DNA from: Gracilariopsis chorda
Taxonomy: Eukaryota > Rhodophyta > Florideophyceae > Gracilariales > Gracilariaceae
Assembly (NCBI GenBank): GCA_003194525.1
Contig: NBIV01000417.1
Location: forward strand, 1 to 45,012
Length of the DNA stretch: 45,012 bases
Direction: 5' to 3'
In this document: positions 8,961-18,635 of the stretch, piece after piece
Layout of the letters: every line of letters starts with the position of its first letter
Position numbering within the stretch: the first letter of the stretch is position 1
The notes under the pieces: generated by a model
The model's input: the letters and a program-made list of their open reading frames with translations, nothing else
Told to the model about the DNA's origin: nothing
Databases searched by the model: none
Translations under genes and position numbers: made by a program

Positions 8961-9007
8961 GTTTTTTGGTCTTTATAATGTTTCGCGGCTCTATATAAAT
9001 TTCACTG
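8961..9007 (-). repeat. Right TIR of the mariner element
   Basis: Inverted match to 2295-2340. It ends CACTG followed by TA at 9008-9009. Confidence 0.6.
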
Positions 9008-9386
9008 TAGCATTTCTATAATAAAAATGAGCTTCTTGGTTCTACTTGTGGCTTTATGGTGTCCTTTTGTTTTGCTCTGCGTCCGTTTCATGGCTACACG
9101 CGAGAAAACGAGCTGTTCTGTGTAGTTTCGGCCTCCGACCGGCCTCTAAAAGGATTTATAGCCGTTTCGCGCACTGTAGGTTCGTGCACGGCATGACCGC
9201 CGGCGAGCAGCCCACTTGCCGGGGACGGTTGTGCAAATATTTATTTGATGCAAGCTACCGGACATCGCGCTGTGCGCACTGGACAGCGTTGCGCAAACGT
9301 GTCGTGTCCTCATGGCACTCGCCTCGCCAGAGGTCAACGGGCTGTGACATACGGAGTGTCTCAATGGAGATGGAACGAACCACTCT
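9008..9386. other. Probable 5' LTR-like sequence of a third LTR family
   Basis: No gene is seen. The stretch contains CTCTAAAAGGATTTATAGCC (about 9145), similar in placement to the TAAAAGGAG-type TATA boxes of the LTRs at 9630, 30950 and 42980. It ends in TGTTACA directly before a primer-binding-site-like GTTGGTAGCATC. I read it as U3-R-U5 of a truncated element, start not determined. Confidence 0.35.
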
Positions 9387-9629
9387 GTTACAGTTGGTAG
9401 CATCTAATGGAATTCTTTTCTACAAGAATTGTTCAGTACGCGCAGAAGAATGCCGTGTGCGACGCGAAGCAAGGAGTCTGGAGATCAGAATTCTGCAGAT
9501 GACAGTCCGACGCTGAATGCTTTGCAAGATGAATTGCAAAGCTTAAAGAATACCTTGAAGAACCAGATCGAGTTGATTGAAAAGTTACAAGCACGTCTGG
9601 AAGGTACGAACGAGGCAATCGATGCAATC
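9387..9629 (+). mobile_element. LTR-retrotransposon stub: LTR end, PBS and start of gag
   Basis: The terminal GTTACA (9387-9392) is followed by TTGGTAGCATC (9394-9404), the same primer-binding sequence found after the LTRs at 31164 and, on the minus strand, below 44412. An ATG at 9450 opens a frame whose residues 18-60 form a heptad-rich coiled coil (ALQDELQSLKNTLKNQIELI), typical of gag N-termini. The frame is cut at 9630 by a solo LTR. It may be the only trace here of the autonomous partner of the short LTR elements. Confidence 0.5.
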
Positions 9630-9854
9630 TGTAATACAAACGTAGAGCTACAAGCTCGTCTCACGCCAGATTAGCACGATCGGCTTGTAGCTCACGCTTT
9701 AGGAGACAGTAGATCACAACGCTGAGACATGTCAACGAGCGTGTAGCCTTGCCAAAGAGTTAGGTAGACAGCTGCAACATTATAAAAGGAGCGTCAGCTG
9801 GCCTTCCTCTCCATTCGGGGAAGGCCAGACTCCATTCATCATCATTGTGTTACA
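9630..9854 (+). repeat. Solo LTR, family X
   Basis: A 225-bp sequence that begins TGTAATACAAACGTAGAGC and ends CATTGTGTTACA. It matches, in the opposite orientation, the LTRs at 42980-43203 and 44413-44636 over its length. It contains the inverted pair GAGCTACAAGC / GCTTGTAGCTC and a TATA-like ATTATAAAAGGAG. The flanking five bases differ (CAATC and TTATT), so no target-site duplication is visible; rearrangement or deletion after insertion is likely. Confidence 0.75.
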
Positions 9855-12498
9855 TTATTGTAATACAGTAACGTACTTCAAGCTATTGTGTCACGTAGGT
9901 TATAGTACATAGACTGTTCTAGACTTTGTAAGGCACAAGAGACAGTTGATATCAAAGAGCTACAGCTAGATTTGTGAGTATAAATATCTGTGAAGAGCTG
10001 CCGCTAAAAGTAATCAAAATAGAAGGCAAAACTGGAATAGTTCGACCTATTCCAGCCCTTTCACCCAAAGTGATCACAGAGTGTTTCATAGAAATCTTCG
10101 AATTTTCTTGCTCTGGTAAGATTCGGTTGATAGACAGGAAGTTCCTCTACGAAACCACTTGTATTGAACGTTTTGAGCGTAATAAAAGGCGGAAATCTCT
10201 CGAGTTCTTGGTACACTGAGTGCTCGGTGTCTTTGACGCATCGGATTCTCTCACGGTCTTCGGATTCGAACGTTACTTTTATGACTCTTGCAAGGAGCCA
10301 GCCTCGCTCATCCCATGACGCACATCTGGAGAACATTTCCCTTGGCAGCAATTGAATGTGGTAATAGAGAAGCCGGAAAGATCATCCTCTAGAGGATCAA
10401 CGATATATGGCAAAGCTCCTTCTGGGAAGACAGCTGTGCATTTTGATTGCATGTTGAGCTAATTGGAGGAAACTCTTTGAAAAAAGTAGCGTTTCTAGAC
10501 GTGTTGGAGTGTTCAACAGAACTGGAACAATGTCCAAAATTCAACGCTAATAAATAGATTTCTTATAAATGTATCAATAGAGTTACAAAACGGTTATTAT
10601 TTCAGAAAAAATTATGCGCCATGTCACACGGAGCATTTTGTGCTCTTTTTTGGAGACACGCACTGTTTGGATCAGTTTGCTACCAGCAAATGGAATTCTG
10701 AAGAAAAAAACATATCTGGCTGGCCCTGAATTCGGATGATGAAAAGAACACATGCCAAAATGTTAGTTTTCTTTGACACTCTCCTACGTGGAACAATACC
10801 AATAGTTTGGTATGGTGGAAAGGGTTCACACAATTTCCAATTTATCATGTCCTAAAATGGGAAGTTTTTTATGGCAATATGGATATTTTTGAAAATCGAA
10901 AACAGTTTATTCAATTCTAAAACGAACGTTAAGTTCTAGAGCAACTTTAGTCAAAATTTTGCATCATCTTATCTATACAAGAAGAATTGCTAGTGAAAAA
11001 GTAATAAGACTGTAACTATAATAGAACGTTTGATATACTACGGGCATGTGTTTAGCACTAATTTACGTCCATCGTATTACAGTAACCTTTTCTTTACGCG
11101 TGCACGACAAGAGCTTTGCTTGCTTCTCGAAGACATCCTGTACAAAACAGACGATTCTGCGCAAAATCTGTGTCTTGTGCGATATAACAATGTTATAACA
11201 CCCAAAACAGAGTAACTACTCAAAAAGACAGCCATGGTACAGCGATTTGTAAATTGCGCAGATTCTGACAACGCAACAAAAATCAGAGTAAACATGTACA
11301 AACTAAATGACAGAGCAAATAGAGAAATTAAGATGAAAATTATTGCTTTCTACGTTGAAACAACTTTATTGCGTATAAAACCGATAGATTCTTGTTAGCG
11401 CTGCATTTCTTAATTCTAAGCTACACCATTCCTATCATGGCGACCATAACTCCCGAACATGTACAGGGCGAAGAAAAGGCGTCGTGCGGAACCTTCATAT
11501 CGCCAGATCGGTCTGACGAAGATACAATTGAGCCGCGCAACTAATTTAATTTTGCGCAAATACGGATATATGCGCATTTGCTGCGCATTTGCTCTAAATA
11601 TTAGTATGTTTCTCTATTGCTGGGTTATTAAGTAAAATAAATGTATTGCGTTGTTATCAAGGTTTTGAACAAAATAGGTCTTACTACGTGAAGATCCAGT
11701 TATTGCACAATCACTTCATTTTTGCAGTGTAGATCTATTGATACCGTTCTGCAGATTCGCTGAAGCCAATGGTCGTTCTGAGCGTTATACGAGCCATGTC
11801 TCAAGATATATGGTGAGAGCAATGCAAACGACCCGAAGGAGGAAGAGAGGAGCATGTGAAAATTGACGAAGGAAGAGACATTCGTTCCATAAGCGGCATT
11901 TGATGGGTTTTCAAACGCAAAAACTGTAGAGCAGTAGATTGTTAAAGTTCAGCGCGGATGGGCGAGGTTTGCTCTCGAGTGCATTGCCCGCTGTTGGGCT
12001 GTGTTGCCTAAAGGTAAAGCGGCAACAAAAAAACCACAACATCTGCAGACTCCTGCGCGGCTGTGAGCTGACGAGCTGTCGATTGCAGCGGTTGATGCAG
12101 ACGTATATGCCCTTTAGAACATTTTATGATTCTTTAGCCTGCTCTCAGCAGTTGAAAAGACTAGTAAATGTCGAAGGGCTAAAATATGTTGATTGATTCA
12201 ATGTAGATAGATGAGAGTTGAGTTGCTCAGACAGTAGTCTCTCTCTCTTCTTTATTCCTGAAGTACGCATAAATCATCACCAGTATCGATCGTAAGGCAT
12301 GGCAGTTGCAAGGCATCCTAAGAGGCGTAATTACACGCAAATGCTTGTATCTATTTCTATAAATTACTCATAGAACATATCGTAGACTCATATACGCATT
12401 CATTGAAGAAGGATTCCACTTCTGTGCTCATGAGGATAATGTTAAGTGTTATTCGGATAAAAGCAAAGTATCCAGTGCAGTCATATCGTGGTAGACAT
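9855..12498. other. 2.6 kb with no convincing gene
   Basis: AT-rich, with many stops in all frames. The longest frame with non-random look is minus 10351-10061 (containing WDERGWLLARVIKVTFES), which might be a protein remnant but matches nothing I can name. A TTTGCGCAAAT / GCGCATTTGC cluster lies at about 11550-11595, and a CTCTCTCTCTTC tract near 12238. I see no RNA gene and no complete transposon. Confidence 0.4.
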
Positions 12499-12700
12499 TC
12501 AATCTATTCTGCGTGCGCTCCGCTCACCAATTGACAATGGTTCGTACTTGAATGGGGGGTTTTCCCTTTTCGGCGCGTTTTGTGTTAAGAAATGATGGTA
12601 CGGGAGATTTGGAGCGCAGCAACAAGGGAAAGAGCAGTTCGAAGATAGAAAAATGAAGGGGGCGATAATGCCCGTACCGAATTGTGAAAGTGAATCAAAA

Positions 12701-12731
12701 GGGGTGTCCCAGGACATCCCTGGGACACCCC
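12701..12731 (+). other. Perfect hairpin, 13-bp stem
   Basis: GGGGTGTCCCAGG (12701-12713) pairs perfectly with CCTGGGACACCCC (12719-12731) across a 5-nt loop. It stands 25 bp before another perfect hairpin and 80 bp before the GC-rich minisatellite. Confidence 0.85.
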
Positions 12732-12756
12732 GTTGTGACATATTGTCAGCAAAGTT

Positions 12757-12783
12757 CGGAGATATCTGGTTCAGATATCTCCG
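12757..12783 (+). other. Perfect hairpin, 12-bp stem
   Basis: CGGAGATATCTG (12757-12768) pairs perfectly with CAGATATCTCCG (12772-12783) across a 3-nt loop, immediately upstream of the minisatellite. Confidence 0.85.
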
Positions 12784-12814
12784 AGCTGCCGCAACAACCG
12801 CCACCATCAACGCG

Positions 12815-13048
12815 CCGCAACGCGGCACACCGAACAGAAGTGGTTGGTGCGGCGCCTCCGCGGCGCCGCGCCGCAACGCGGCACACCGAACAGAAGTGGT
12901 TGGTGCGGCGCCTCCGCGGCGCCGCGGCGCAACGCGGCACAACGAACAGAAGTGGTTGGTGCGGCGCCTCCGCGGCGCCGCGCCGCAACGCGGCACACCA
13001 AACAGAAGTGGTTGGTGCGGCGCCTCCGCGGCGCCGTACCGCAACGCG
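12815..13048 (+). repeat. GC-rich minisatellite, 56-bp unit, four copies plus a partial
   Basis: Units start at 12815, 12871, 12927 and 12983, and a partial unit at 13039. Each carries CCGCAACGCGGCACACCGAA, then CAGAAGTGGTTGGTGCGG, then the dyad GGCGCCTCCGCGGCGCC. Copies differ by a few bases. Because 56 is not a multiple of 3, the long frames across it in all directions reflect lack of stops in GC-rich DNA, not a gene. Confidence 0.9.
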
Positions 13049-13450
13049 GCAGCAACAGTGTGGTGGCGGCGCTCGCGCGCCGCTGCCCGAGGCAGCGACA
13101 AGGAAAGCGTGGTGGCGGCGTTTGCGCGCCGCTGGCCAAGACAGCGAAGCGGCAACCGTGAAACCCGCAGGGAGGCCCCGGCGGCGCCGCCACCAGCAAG
13201 ACGTGTTAAGATTGTGAGGCGGCGCGCGCGCTGCGCGCCACCACCACCGCTACCACTGCTGTCGCTGCTACTGCTGCGCACCACCGCTACCACTGCTGTC
13301 GCTACTACTGCTGCGCGCATTGTCGCTACTACTGCTTCGCGCTGCCGCTGCTACTGCCGCCACTGCCGCACTGTCACTACTGCCACCGCTGCGCGTCACT
13401 GCCGCTGTGCGTCGCTGTCGCGGCTGCCCCTTCCGCCGCGTTTGGAACAA
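13049..13450. repeat. Low-complexity GC-rich tract (imperfect repeats)
   Basis: A two-copy imperfect repeat built on GTGGTGGCGGCG / GCGCGCCGCTG lies at about 13067-13145. It is followed by CTGCTGTCGCTACTACTGC-type triplet-rich repeats at about 13235-13425. No credible coding sequence; the long frames on both strands are compositional. Confidence 0.7.
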
Positions 13451-13531
13451 CCAACTCATAGTGCTTTAAGCAAGAAGGGGAGACAACACAATGTAAGAGG
13501 TAACGCAAACCGCTACTCGCAACGAGCGTGA

Positions 13532-13969
13532 CTAGAAGCGTGACCTCGGGGCAGCGGAATCACTCACGCGATCAGGACGCAACGTGTCAGCAGCCTCCAT
13601 ATCTTCCACCACGCGTCTGACGCGGCGAAGAACAGCCATACGAGGAAGAGAATTACGGGAGAGCACGGATAGTTCCAATCCAAAGGCAAGTCCACGCACA
13701 AACAACGACGGAGAGGAGCGAATACCCTGATAGACAGTTGGGGCGTACCAAGGATCACCGAATAAAAGAGAACAGAGGGTATCTTCGAGGCCGACGATCG
13801 CCGCTTCATCGCGCTCGTCATTGTTATCAATGGCAGGAGACTCCGTAGCAGATTCGTCGGGGGCAACTTCAGCAGCTTCAAGGTCCAAAACGGACGAGGG
13901 TCGTGGGGGACTCGGTGCGCGGTTGCCATCATCATCCGTCAGTTGACGAATGGAGTCTGTGATGTTCAT
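13532..13969 (-). CDS. Small acidic protein, unknown function
   Basis: A 145-codon frame from ATG (13969) on the minus strand. Residues 15-60 are acidic, rich in Pro, Glu and Ala (probably disordered). Residues about 62-135 look folded, with CSLLFGDPWYAPTVYQGIRS, FVRGLAFGLELSVL and MAVLRRVRRVVEDMEAA (amphipathic helix). A TATA-like CTATATTA (minus strand, 14066-14059) sits about 90 bp upstream of the ATG, and TCTACTCACAAG lies 11-12 nt before the ATG. I do not recognise a family. Its minus-strand, TATA-driven form resembles the antisense ORFs of the Ty3 element, so it may be the equivalent of an older element, but that is conjecture. Confidence 0.5.
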   Translation of the reverse strand: MNITDSIRQLTDDDGNRAPSPPRPSSVLDLEAAEVAPDESATESPAIDNNDERDEAAIVGLEDTLCSLLFGDPWYAPTVYQGIRSSPSLFVRGLAFGLELSVLSRNSLPRMAVLRRVRRVVEDMEAADTLRPDRVSDSAAPRSRF

Positions 13970-14058
13970 CGTGGTGTAGGCTTGTGAGTAGACGACTGTT
14001 ACCAGACAGAGTGCGAGCTTACCAGACGGGTAAAGGTTAATGCAAGAGATTGTGATCT

Positions 14059-14066
14059 TAATATAG
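14059..14066 (-). promoter_or_regulatory. TATA-like box for the 13532-13969 gene
   Basis: CTATATTA on the minus strand, about 90 bp before the ATG. The sequence and distance are similar to the CTATATAA box of the antisense ORF at 20297-20887. Confidence 0.4.
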
Positions 14067-14171
14067 GAAGAGCGCCTCGACTACTGGCAAGACCGCTGTA
14101 CTATATGGCTTTCGACCAACATGGGACAACTAATACCAGGACGAGGTGTCTAAGTGGAATGGAAAATGGAA

Positions 14172-14840
14172 CTGTAGCGCTACCCTACAACATGTCCGAC
14201 AGTCCACGGCAACATGGGTATAACCACAAGTGAATCAAAGGACCCTTACCTAGGTGGAAGGGTGGACCCAAGGCGCACCTGGAAGTGAATCGAAAAATTC
14301 GTGTAGTTTTACGAGATGTTCTATTCAACATTAGAGTACATACAATAACATCCTTGTCTATATAAACCCCCGAGTTGAGTGCCAAGCGGCCATCTCAGCT
14401 CGGGCAGACCACCTTCCCCTCTCAACAACTTTCCCCTTTGGCAATCGCCCCCTACCTTTTAGCACAGTCAGTGCCTCCCTGCCTTCAACCTCCCATCTCT
14501 CTCCCTCTTTCTCTCCACTATCCCCTGGCGGCTCGGTCTCCCGCCTACGCCTACCACCAACCACACTCCCGCTCGCGTAGCCCTATCAAGGGTTCGTGAT
14601 TACGCTTGCGGCTGCCATTTGTTGTTGTGGTGGTTATTGTCTGTGCTTATCTCTTCGTTGTTTGTTGCTGTTGTCTATCGTTGGTTTTTGCCGGTTGCTG
14701 TTTGTGTCGTTCTGCAGTCCCGGCTGTTCCGATTCAGATTCTAAGCTCTACGGACTTGGGCGGTGTTTCGTTGCCTGGACTGTCTGGTTGCAAGCACTAG
14801 CTGGGCACGTGTTGTTGATTGTTTATTGCCTGTTCTGACA
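14172..14840 (+). repeat. Possible solo LTR with TATA box and pyrimidine-rich leader
   Basis: A purine run (GGAATGGAAAATGGAAC, ending 14171) precedes TGTAGCGC, as a polypurine tract would precede an LTR. A TATA box TATATAAA is at 14359-14366, followed by a long C/T-rich leader (14400-14530) and a T/G-rich tract (14610-14720). The stretch ends near TTCTGACA (14840), and TGGTACCCCCTGGC follows, which could be a primer-binding site. No second copy in the window tests this, so it could equally be a host promoter with a 5' UTR. Confidence 0.3.
14359..14366 (+). promoter_or_regulatory. TATA box
   Basis: TATATAAA followed about 30 bp later by a long C/T-rich stretch, the usual look of a plus-strand RNA polymerase II start region. 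No convincing downstream ORF is attached. Confidence 0.5.
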
Positions 14841-15107
14841 GGCTGGTACCCCCTGGCATTTCTTCAACTGGGTTGTAACCACCCGCGTCATTGGCCTCCC
14901 CTGTTGCCCAAAAATGACGTCCACACGAATGGCAGAGTTCGCATGGCGAGCACTCGGCGAAGGGGAACGAGTGCTCAAAGGGAACGAGTGCTCAAAGGGA
15001 ACGAGAGCGAGGAGAAGGATGGAAGGAGGATCTCCTAGTTAGGATGGCGCTCTCACCTGTCAGAGACTGATTGGTGGAGGGACGGATTGGAGGGACTCAT
15101 TTGTCAT
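14841..15107. other. Non-coding stretch with a 17-bp tandem repeat
   Basis: GGGAACGAGTGCTCAAA is repeated at 14963-14979 and 14980-14996, with a third partial copy to about 15005. No gene is seen before the next LTR-like start at 15108. Confidence 0.6.
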
Positions 15108-15156
15108 TGTTGGATAATGCAGGAGCACGTGTGCCCGCAGGCATTCGTAAAGTGAC
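15108..15156 (+). repeat. First fragment of a probable older LTR, split by the Ty3 insertion
   Basis: It begins TGTTGGATAATGCAGG, the TGTTGG start common to copia LTRs (compare 35195). It runs into GTGAC, the Ty3 target duplication, and would resume at 22855. See 22855-23231. Confidence 0.35.
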
Positions 15157-15422
15157 TGTCGCGTGCCTGTGGTGCACACGCATTGATCTAGATATAGTTT
15201 TTATTCTGCACATTTTTATTGGGCGCTGCCCAGCTTCCAGCATGGAAGCTGAGCATTGCGCCCGCATAAATACTCGCCTCTCACACTGGCGGCTTCACCG
15301 CTCGAGGGGGGGGAGGCAGGAAGCAACCCGCACACCAAAAGAGTCAGTGGCCCCCCCTTTGTCGCCATCACCTCCACCCCTACAACAACAACGCGCGTCC
15401 TCCCCCGTTTCCTTGCGCAACA
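15157..15422 (+). repeat. Ty3 5' LTR
   Basis: 266 bp, TGTCGCGTGCC ... GCGCAACA. It carries a stem CAGCTTCC / GGAAGCTG nested between GGGCGC and GCGCCC (about 15221-15264), a TATA-like CATAAATA at 15265-15272, and a C/T-rich U5. Confidence 0.95.
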
Positions 15423-15436
15423 TGGTACTCTCGAGG
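15423..15436 (+). promoter_or_regulatory. Ty3 primer-binding site
   Basis: TGGTACTCTCGAGG begins directly after the LTR. TGG complements the tRNA 3' CCA. The tRNA cannot be named from the sequence. Confidence 0.7.
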
Positions 15437-15457
15437 AGGGCTGATGCTTCAAATAGT

Positions 15458-18400
15458 ATGGCCACTAAACTAATGTTTGACGGTAAAAAGTGTCGAGGTT
15501 TCAAAGTTCTTTTTCTACTTCGAGAATGTGTTGATGAGAGGTAAGCCTGAAGATGAAAACGCAACTGAGCTTCTCTGTCATCTTGAGGGAAAAGCCTTTG
15601 ACTACTACTATAACACCTATGCAGCGGATGGCATATTGCTTCCCGCAGCAGATGACTACGAGGCCGTGAAAACCGGGTTCTTCAAAGAGTTTACAGAAAA
15701 TGTCGAGCCTCAAGAATACATCCGAAGAGCAATGATGTGTAGATTACGCCCTGTTGATACACTGGCATCTCTTCAAGAGATGGATACCTGCTTCAACAAA
15801 GCTGGATTCAATATGGAAGCCAAGTTTGGACTGCTAAGGAATGCAGTGACCGAACATATGGACATGACACAGTTCGTTCTTCTTCGTGGTGTTACTGACT
15901 ATAATTCTCTGAAGGCAACAATCAGAGACTTTGTGGCTTGCCGAGAAACTCTAAACTCTTCTGTCAAGGCCAGAACGCCGCTGGGTACGGAAAGATCTGA
16001 GAGAAGGTGGATTCTTCGCCGACCAGAGCAGACGGTGCAGAGCCTGGAGTCCAAAGTGGAAGACTTGACAGACAAGCTTGCACATCTCACACTACTGGTA
16101 CAAAAGAAGCAAAGTGTCCAAATTGTTGACGCAAATGTGAGAACTTGTTCTTTCTGCCAGAAGCCAGGACATGGCGCCAACAGGTGCCCCTCAAACCCAC
16201 ACCGTGACACAAGATGTGGGCGCTGTCATAAGCTTGGGCATTCTAAGGCTACATGTTGGTCCCGGTCCCCTATTGAGAAAGAAAAACACGTTCGACTTGC
16301 GGAAGCAAACGTCGAATCCAAGGCAGAGGAACCTCTGAGAAAGAGGATTCCTCTACAGGATTCAGAGGCCACTGCCGCACAGGTCACTGTAGTCACCGAA
16401 GAACAAGAAGAGGATCCTGTGGTGGCAACGAAACGCGGTCCAGATGGCGAAGCACTTCTTAAGCAACCAAAAACCTCGAGGGTTGATATCGGCTCACTGC
16501 TAAACCCGAAAGACCAATTTCCATCTACAAAGTCCAAAGGTATAATAGACCTAACCGGCCCACCGGTGTACAGACAACGCAGAAAAGCGGCTTCACGAAG
16601 GAAAGGTGCGAAAAAGAAGCCAGTAACCCGAGGCAAACAATCAATTCCAGAACACGTTGGAAGGTACAATGTCTTAATCGAGCTCGCTAATGCCTCTTGT
16701 GGATTCAAATTCGGCCAGTTACTACGTGGAGACGCCGAGGAGGCCAGACGCGAAATTAGAAAGTTGTTCGTAAAGGGAACTACCCCACGAAAGGTAGCAG
16801 CGGTGGAAACCGGGACCAGCCCGAGGAGACTTAAGGTAGTAACCGTGAAGCTATACGGTACGACCGTACGAGCACTGCTCGACTCTGGAGCCGTACCCAA
16901 CCTTTTATCCACGAAACTATGCGAACGGCTGACCCTCTCTCCAGAACCTAGTGTCAGGAAGATTAAGGTCGCCGATGGGACTTCTTCCACAGTTCGAGGG
17001 GTCCTTCGCGACGTCCCTGTTGTCTTTGGAGATTCAAAAGTCACATTGAACTTTCTCGTTGTAGATGACCCCCCGGTTGATGTCATAGTTGGTTGCCCAG
17101 TGTTAGAGGAAATAATGGCTTGCATCGATCTTGGGAATCAAACCGTTTCTGTTACTATCGACGGGGTAACATCTGTGTTAGAACTAGAGTATGATCAGAG
17201 AATTTCTGAGTTATTAGAATCCGAGACAGATAGTGAGGATTTCACGTCCGACTCGGACCTTGTTCCGTTATCATCGAGCTCAGAAGAAGAGAACGATGAC
17301 CTGGTACTGTCCGTGAGAGACGTCGAACCGTTTGAACCGGACCTCTTAACTGCAGGGGAAGCTGAAGAACTTCCAGATCTCATCGAAGAAGATTCAGAAG
17401 AAGAGGAATACGGCCACGACAAGGAGATCATAACCATGCAAGACCACAACGATGATGATGAGAAATCCCTACTTCTCGCAGCAAAATTGAGATATTTACC
17501 GACAAAGATTCAAAAAGAATTCATGAGGATGCTAAGAGATGAAAATCTCGCGGCCTGGTCCCTGAATGACTTGCGTCCTTCGGACGTGCCAGTGAAGCAC
17601 TATTTTGAACTCAAAGATAATAACCCAATCCACTACCCTGCAAGGCGCCTCTCACCACGCCATAACGACCTCGTCAAAGCAGAAATTGATAATATGTTGA
17701 AGACAGGTATCATTACGCCCGCCACCTCAGCATGGTCCTTCCCGATCGTCATAGCCACTAAGAAAGATGGCAAGCCACGATTCTGTGTGGACTACCGAAC
17801 GCTCAATGCCAGGATGAAGGCTGATAGATGGCCTCTCCGGAAGATTGAGGAGATATTTGACGATCTAAAGGGAGCCCACATCTTCACGACACTAGACCTT
17901 TTTTCCGGATATTGGCAGGTTCGGGTATCGGAGGATTGTAAGGACGCCACCACCTTTGTTTGTAGATTTGGCACGTACAAGTTCGAAGTAATGCCGTTCG
18001 GACTTATGAACGCGCCAGCTACATTTCAGCGGATGATGGATGTTGTCCTTAGAGGATTGAAGTATGCTCGGGTATATTTAGATGATGTCGTGATATATTC
18101 GAAATGTATAGACGACCATCTGACACATTGTCAAAGTGTGTTCGCTCGTATCCGAAACAATGGTTTGAAATTGAAAGTGACAAAGTGTAGTTTCGCCCAG
18201 TCCAGAGTCAAGCTATTAGGACACATCGTGGACAAGACAGGAGTTCATGTAGACCCAGAGAAAATCACGGCCATACAGAAGGCCCCGAGCCCCTCGTCGA
18301 CAACGGAACTTCGAAGCTTTCTTGGCCTAGCGGGGTACTACAGAAGATTCATTCCAAATTTTGCGGAAGTCTCAGCCATTCTTCATGAAGCCACATCGTC

Positions 18401-18635
18401 AAAGAAGCAGTGGAGTTGGACCCCGGAGATGCAAGATGCATTTAACCATCTTAAGAACAGAATGACGTCACCCCCTGTGCTTACATTCCCAGACTTCAAT
18501 CAACCTTTCATAGTAGAGACCGATGCGTCATCGATATCACTGGGCATCGTACTATCACAAAAGAAGGACGATGGGAAGATCCACCCTATTCAGTACGCTA
18601 GCCGCACTATGAACAAGGCTGAACGCCGCATGTGA
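15458..18635 (+). pseudogene. Ty3 gag-protease-RT (frame broken at both ends)
   Basis: An ATG at 15458 opens gag (MATKLMFDG), but the main open frame (15477-18635, 1052 codons) is in another phase from the AAAAAG run near 15485, indicating an indel. Then come a gag capsid-like region, two CCHC zinc knuckles (CSFCQKPGHGANRC and CGRCHKLGHSKATC, nt 16143-16260), an aspartic protease (ALLDSGAVPN, flap VIVGCPVL), an acidic linker and RT with CVDYRTLN, TTLDLFSGYWQV, MPFGLMNAPATF and the catalytic YLDDVVIYSK (about 18075-18105), then the start of RNase H (VETDASSISLG). The frame ends at 18635 because a few bases are missing in the RNase H motif near 18622. Confidence 0.9.

Larger units (their letters stand above)
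2295..9007 (+). mobile_element. Degenerate Tc1/mariner transposon, split by a DIRS-like insertion
   Basis: Terminal inverted repeats are visible: the left end about 2295-2340 (with CCACGAAACTTTATATAGAC) matches, as reverse complement, the right end about 8961-9007 (with GTCTTTATAATGTTTCGCGG). The right end closes with CACTG followed by TA, the dinucleotide target typical of the family. Transposase remnants lie just inside each end: the N-terminal helix-turn-helix at 2424-2615 and the rest at 8109-8938. Everything between about 2617 and 8106 is a later insertion. Without it the element would be about 1.2 kb, normal for Tc1/mariner. Stops and frameshifts show that it is dead. Confidence 0.75.

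Noticed and set aside
10061..10351. Minus-strand frame with WDERGWLLARVIKV, considered as a BEL/Pao integrase tail or host remnant
   Set aside because: The resemblance is to a few scattered residues only, and no neighbouring integrase or RT sequence is present.
12499..13531. Long overlapping frames on both strands (273 codons minus, 292 codons plus)
   Set aside because: They span the 56-bp minisatellite and GC-rich triplet-like DNA, are Arg/Ala/Pro-rich in every frame, and appear in all frames because stops are rare in such DNA.
14580..14725. T/G-rich stretch ending TTCTGCAG considered as an intron
   Set aside because: No convincing GT donor or coding exons on either side; the region reads equally well as an LTR U5 or leader.
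16226..17125. 299-codon minus-strand frame opposite Ty3 gag-protease
   Set aside because: It lies antisense to well-defined zinc knuckle and protease coding sequence and has no domain or promoter; it is a shadow of the sense gene, unlike the antisense ORFs at 20297-22304, which have no sense gene opposite.
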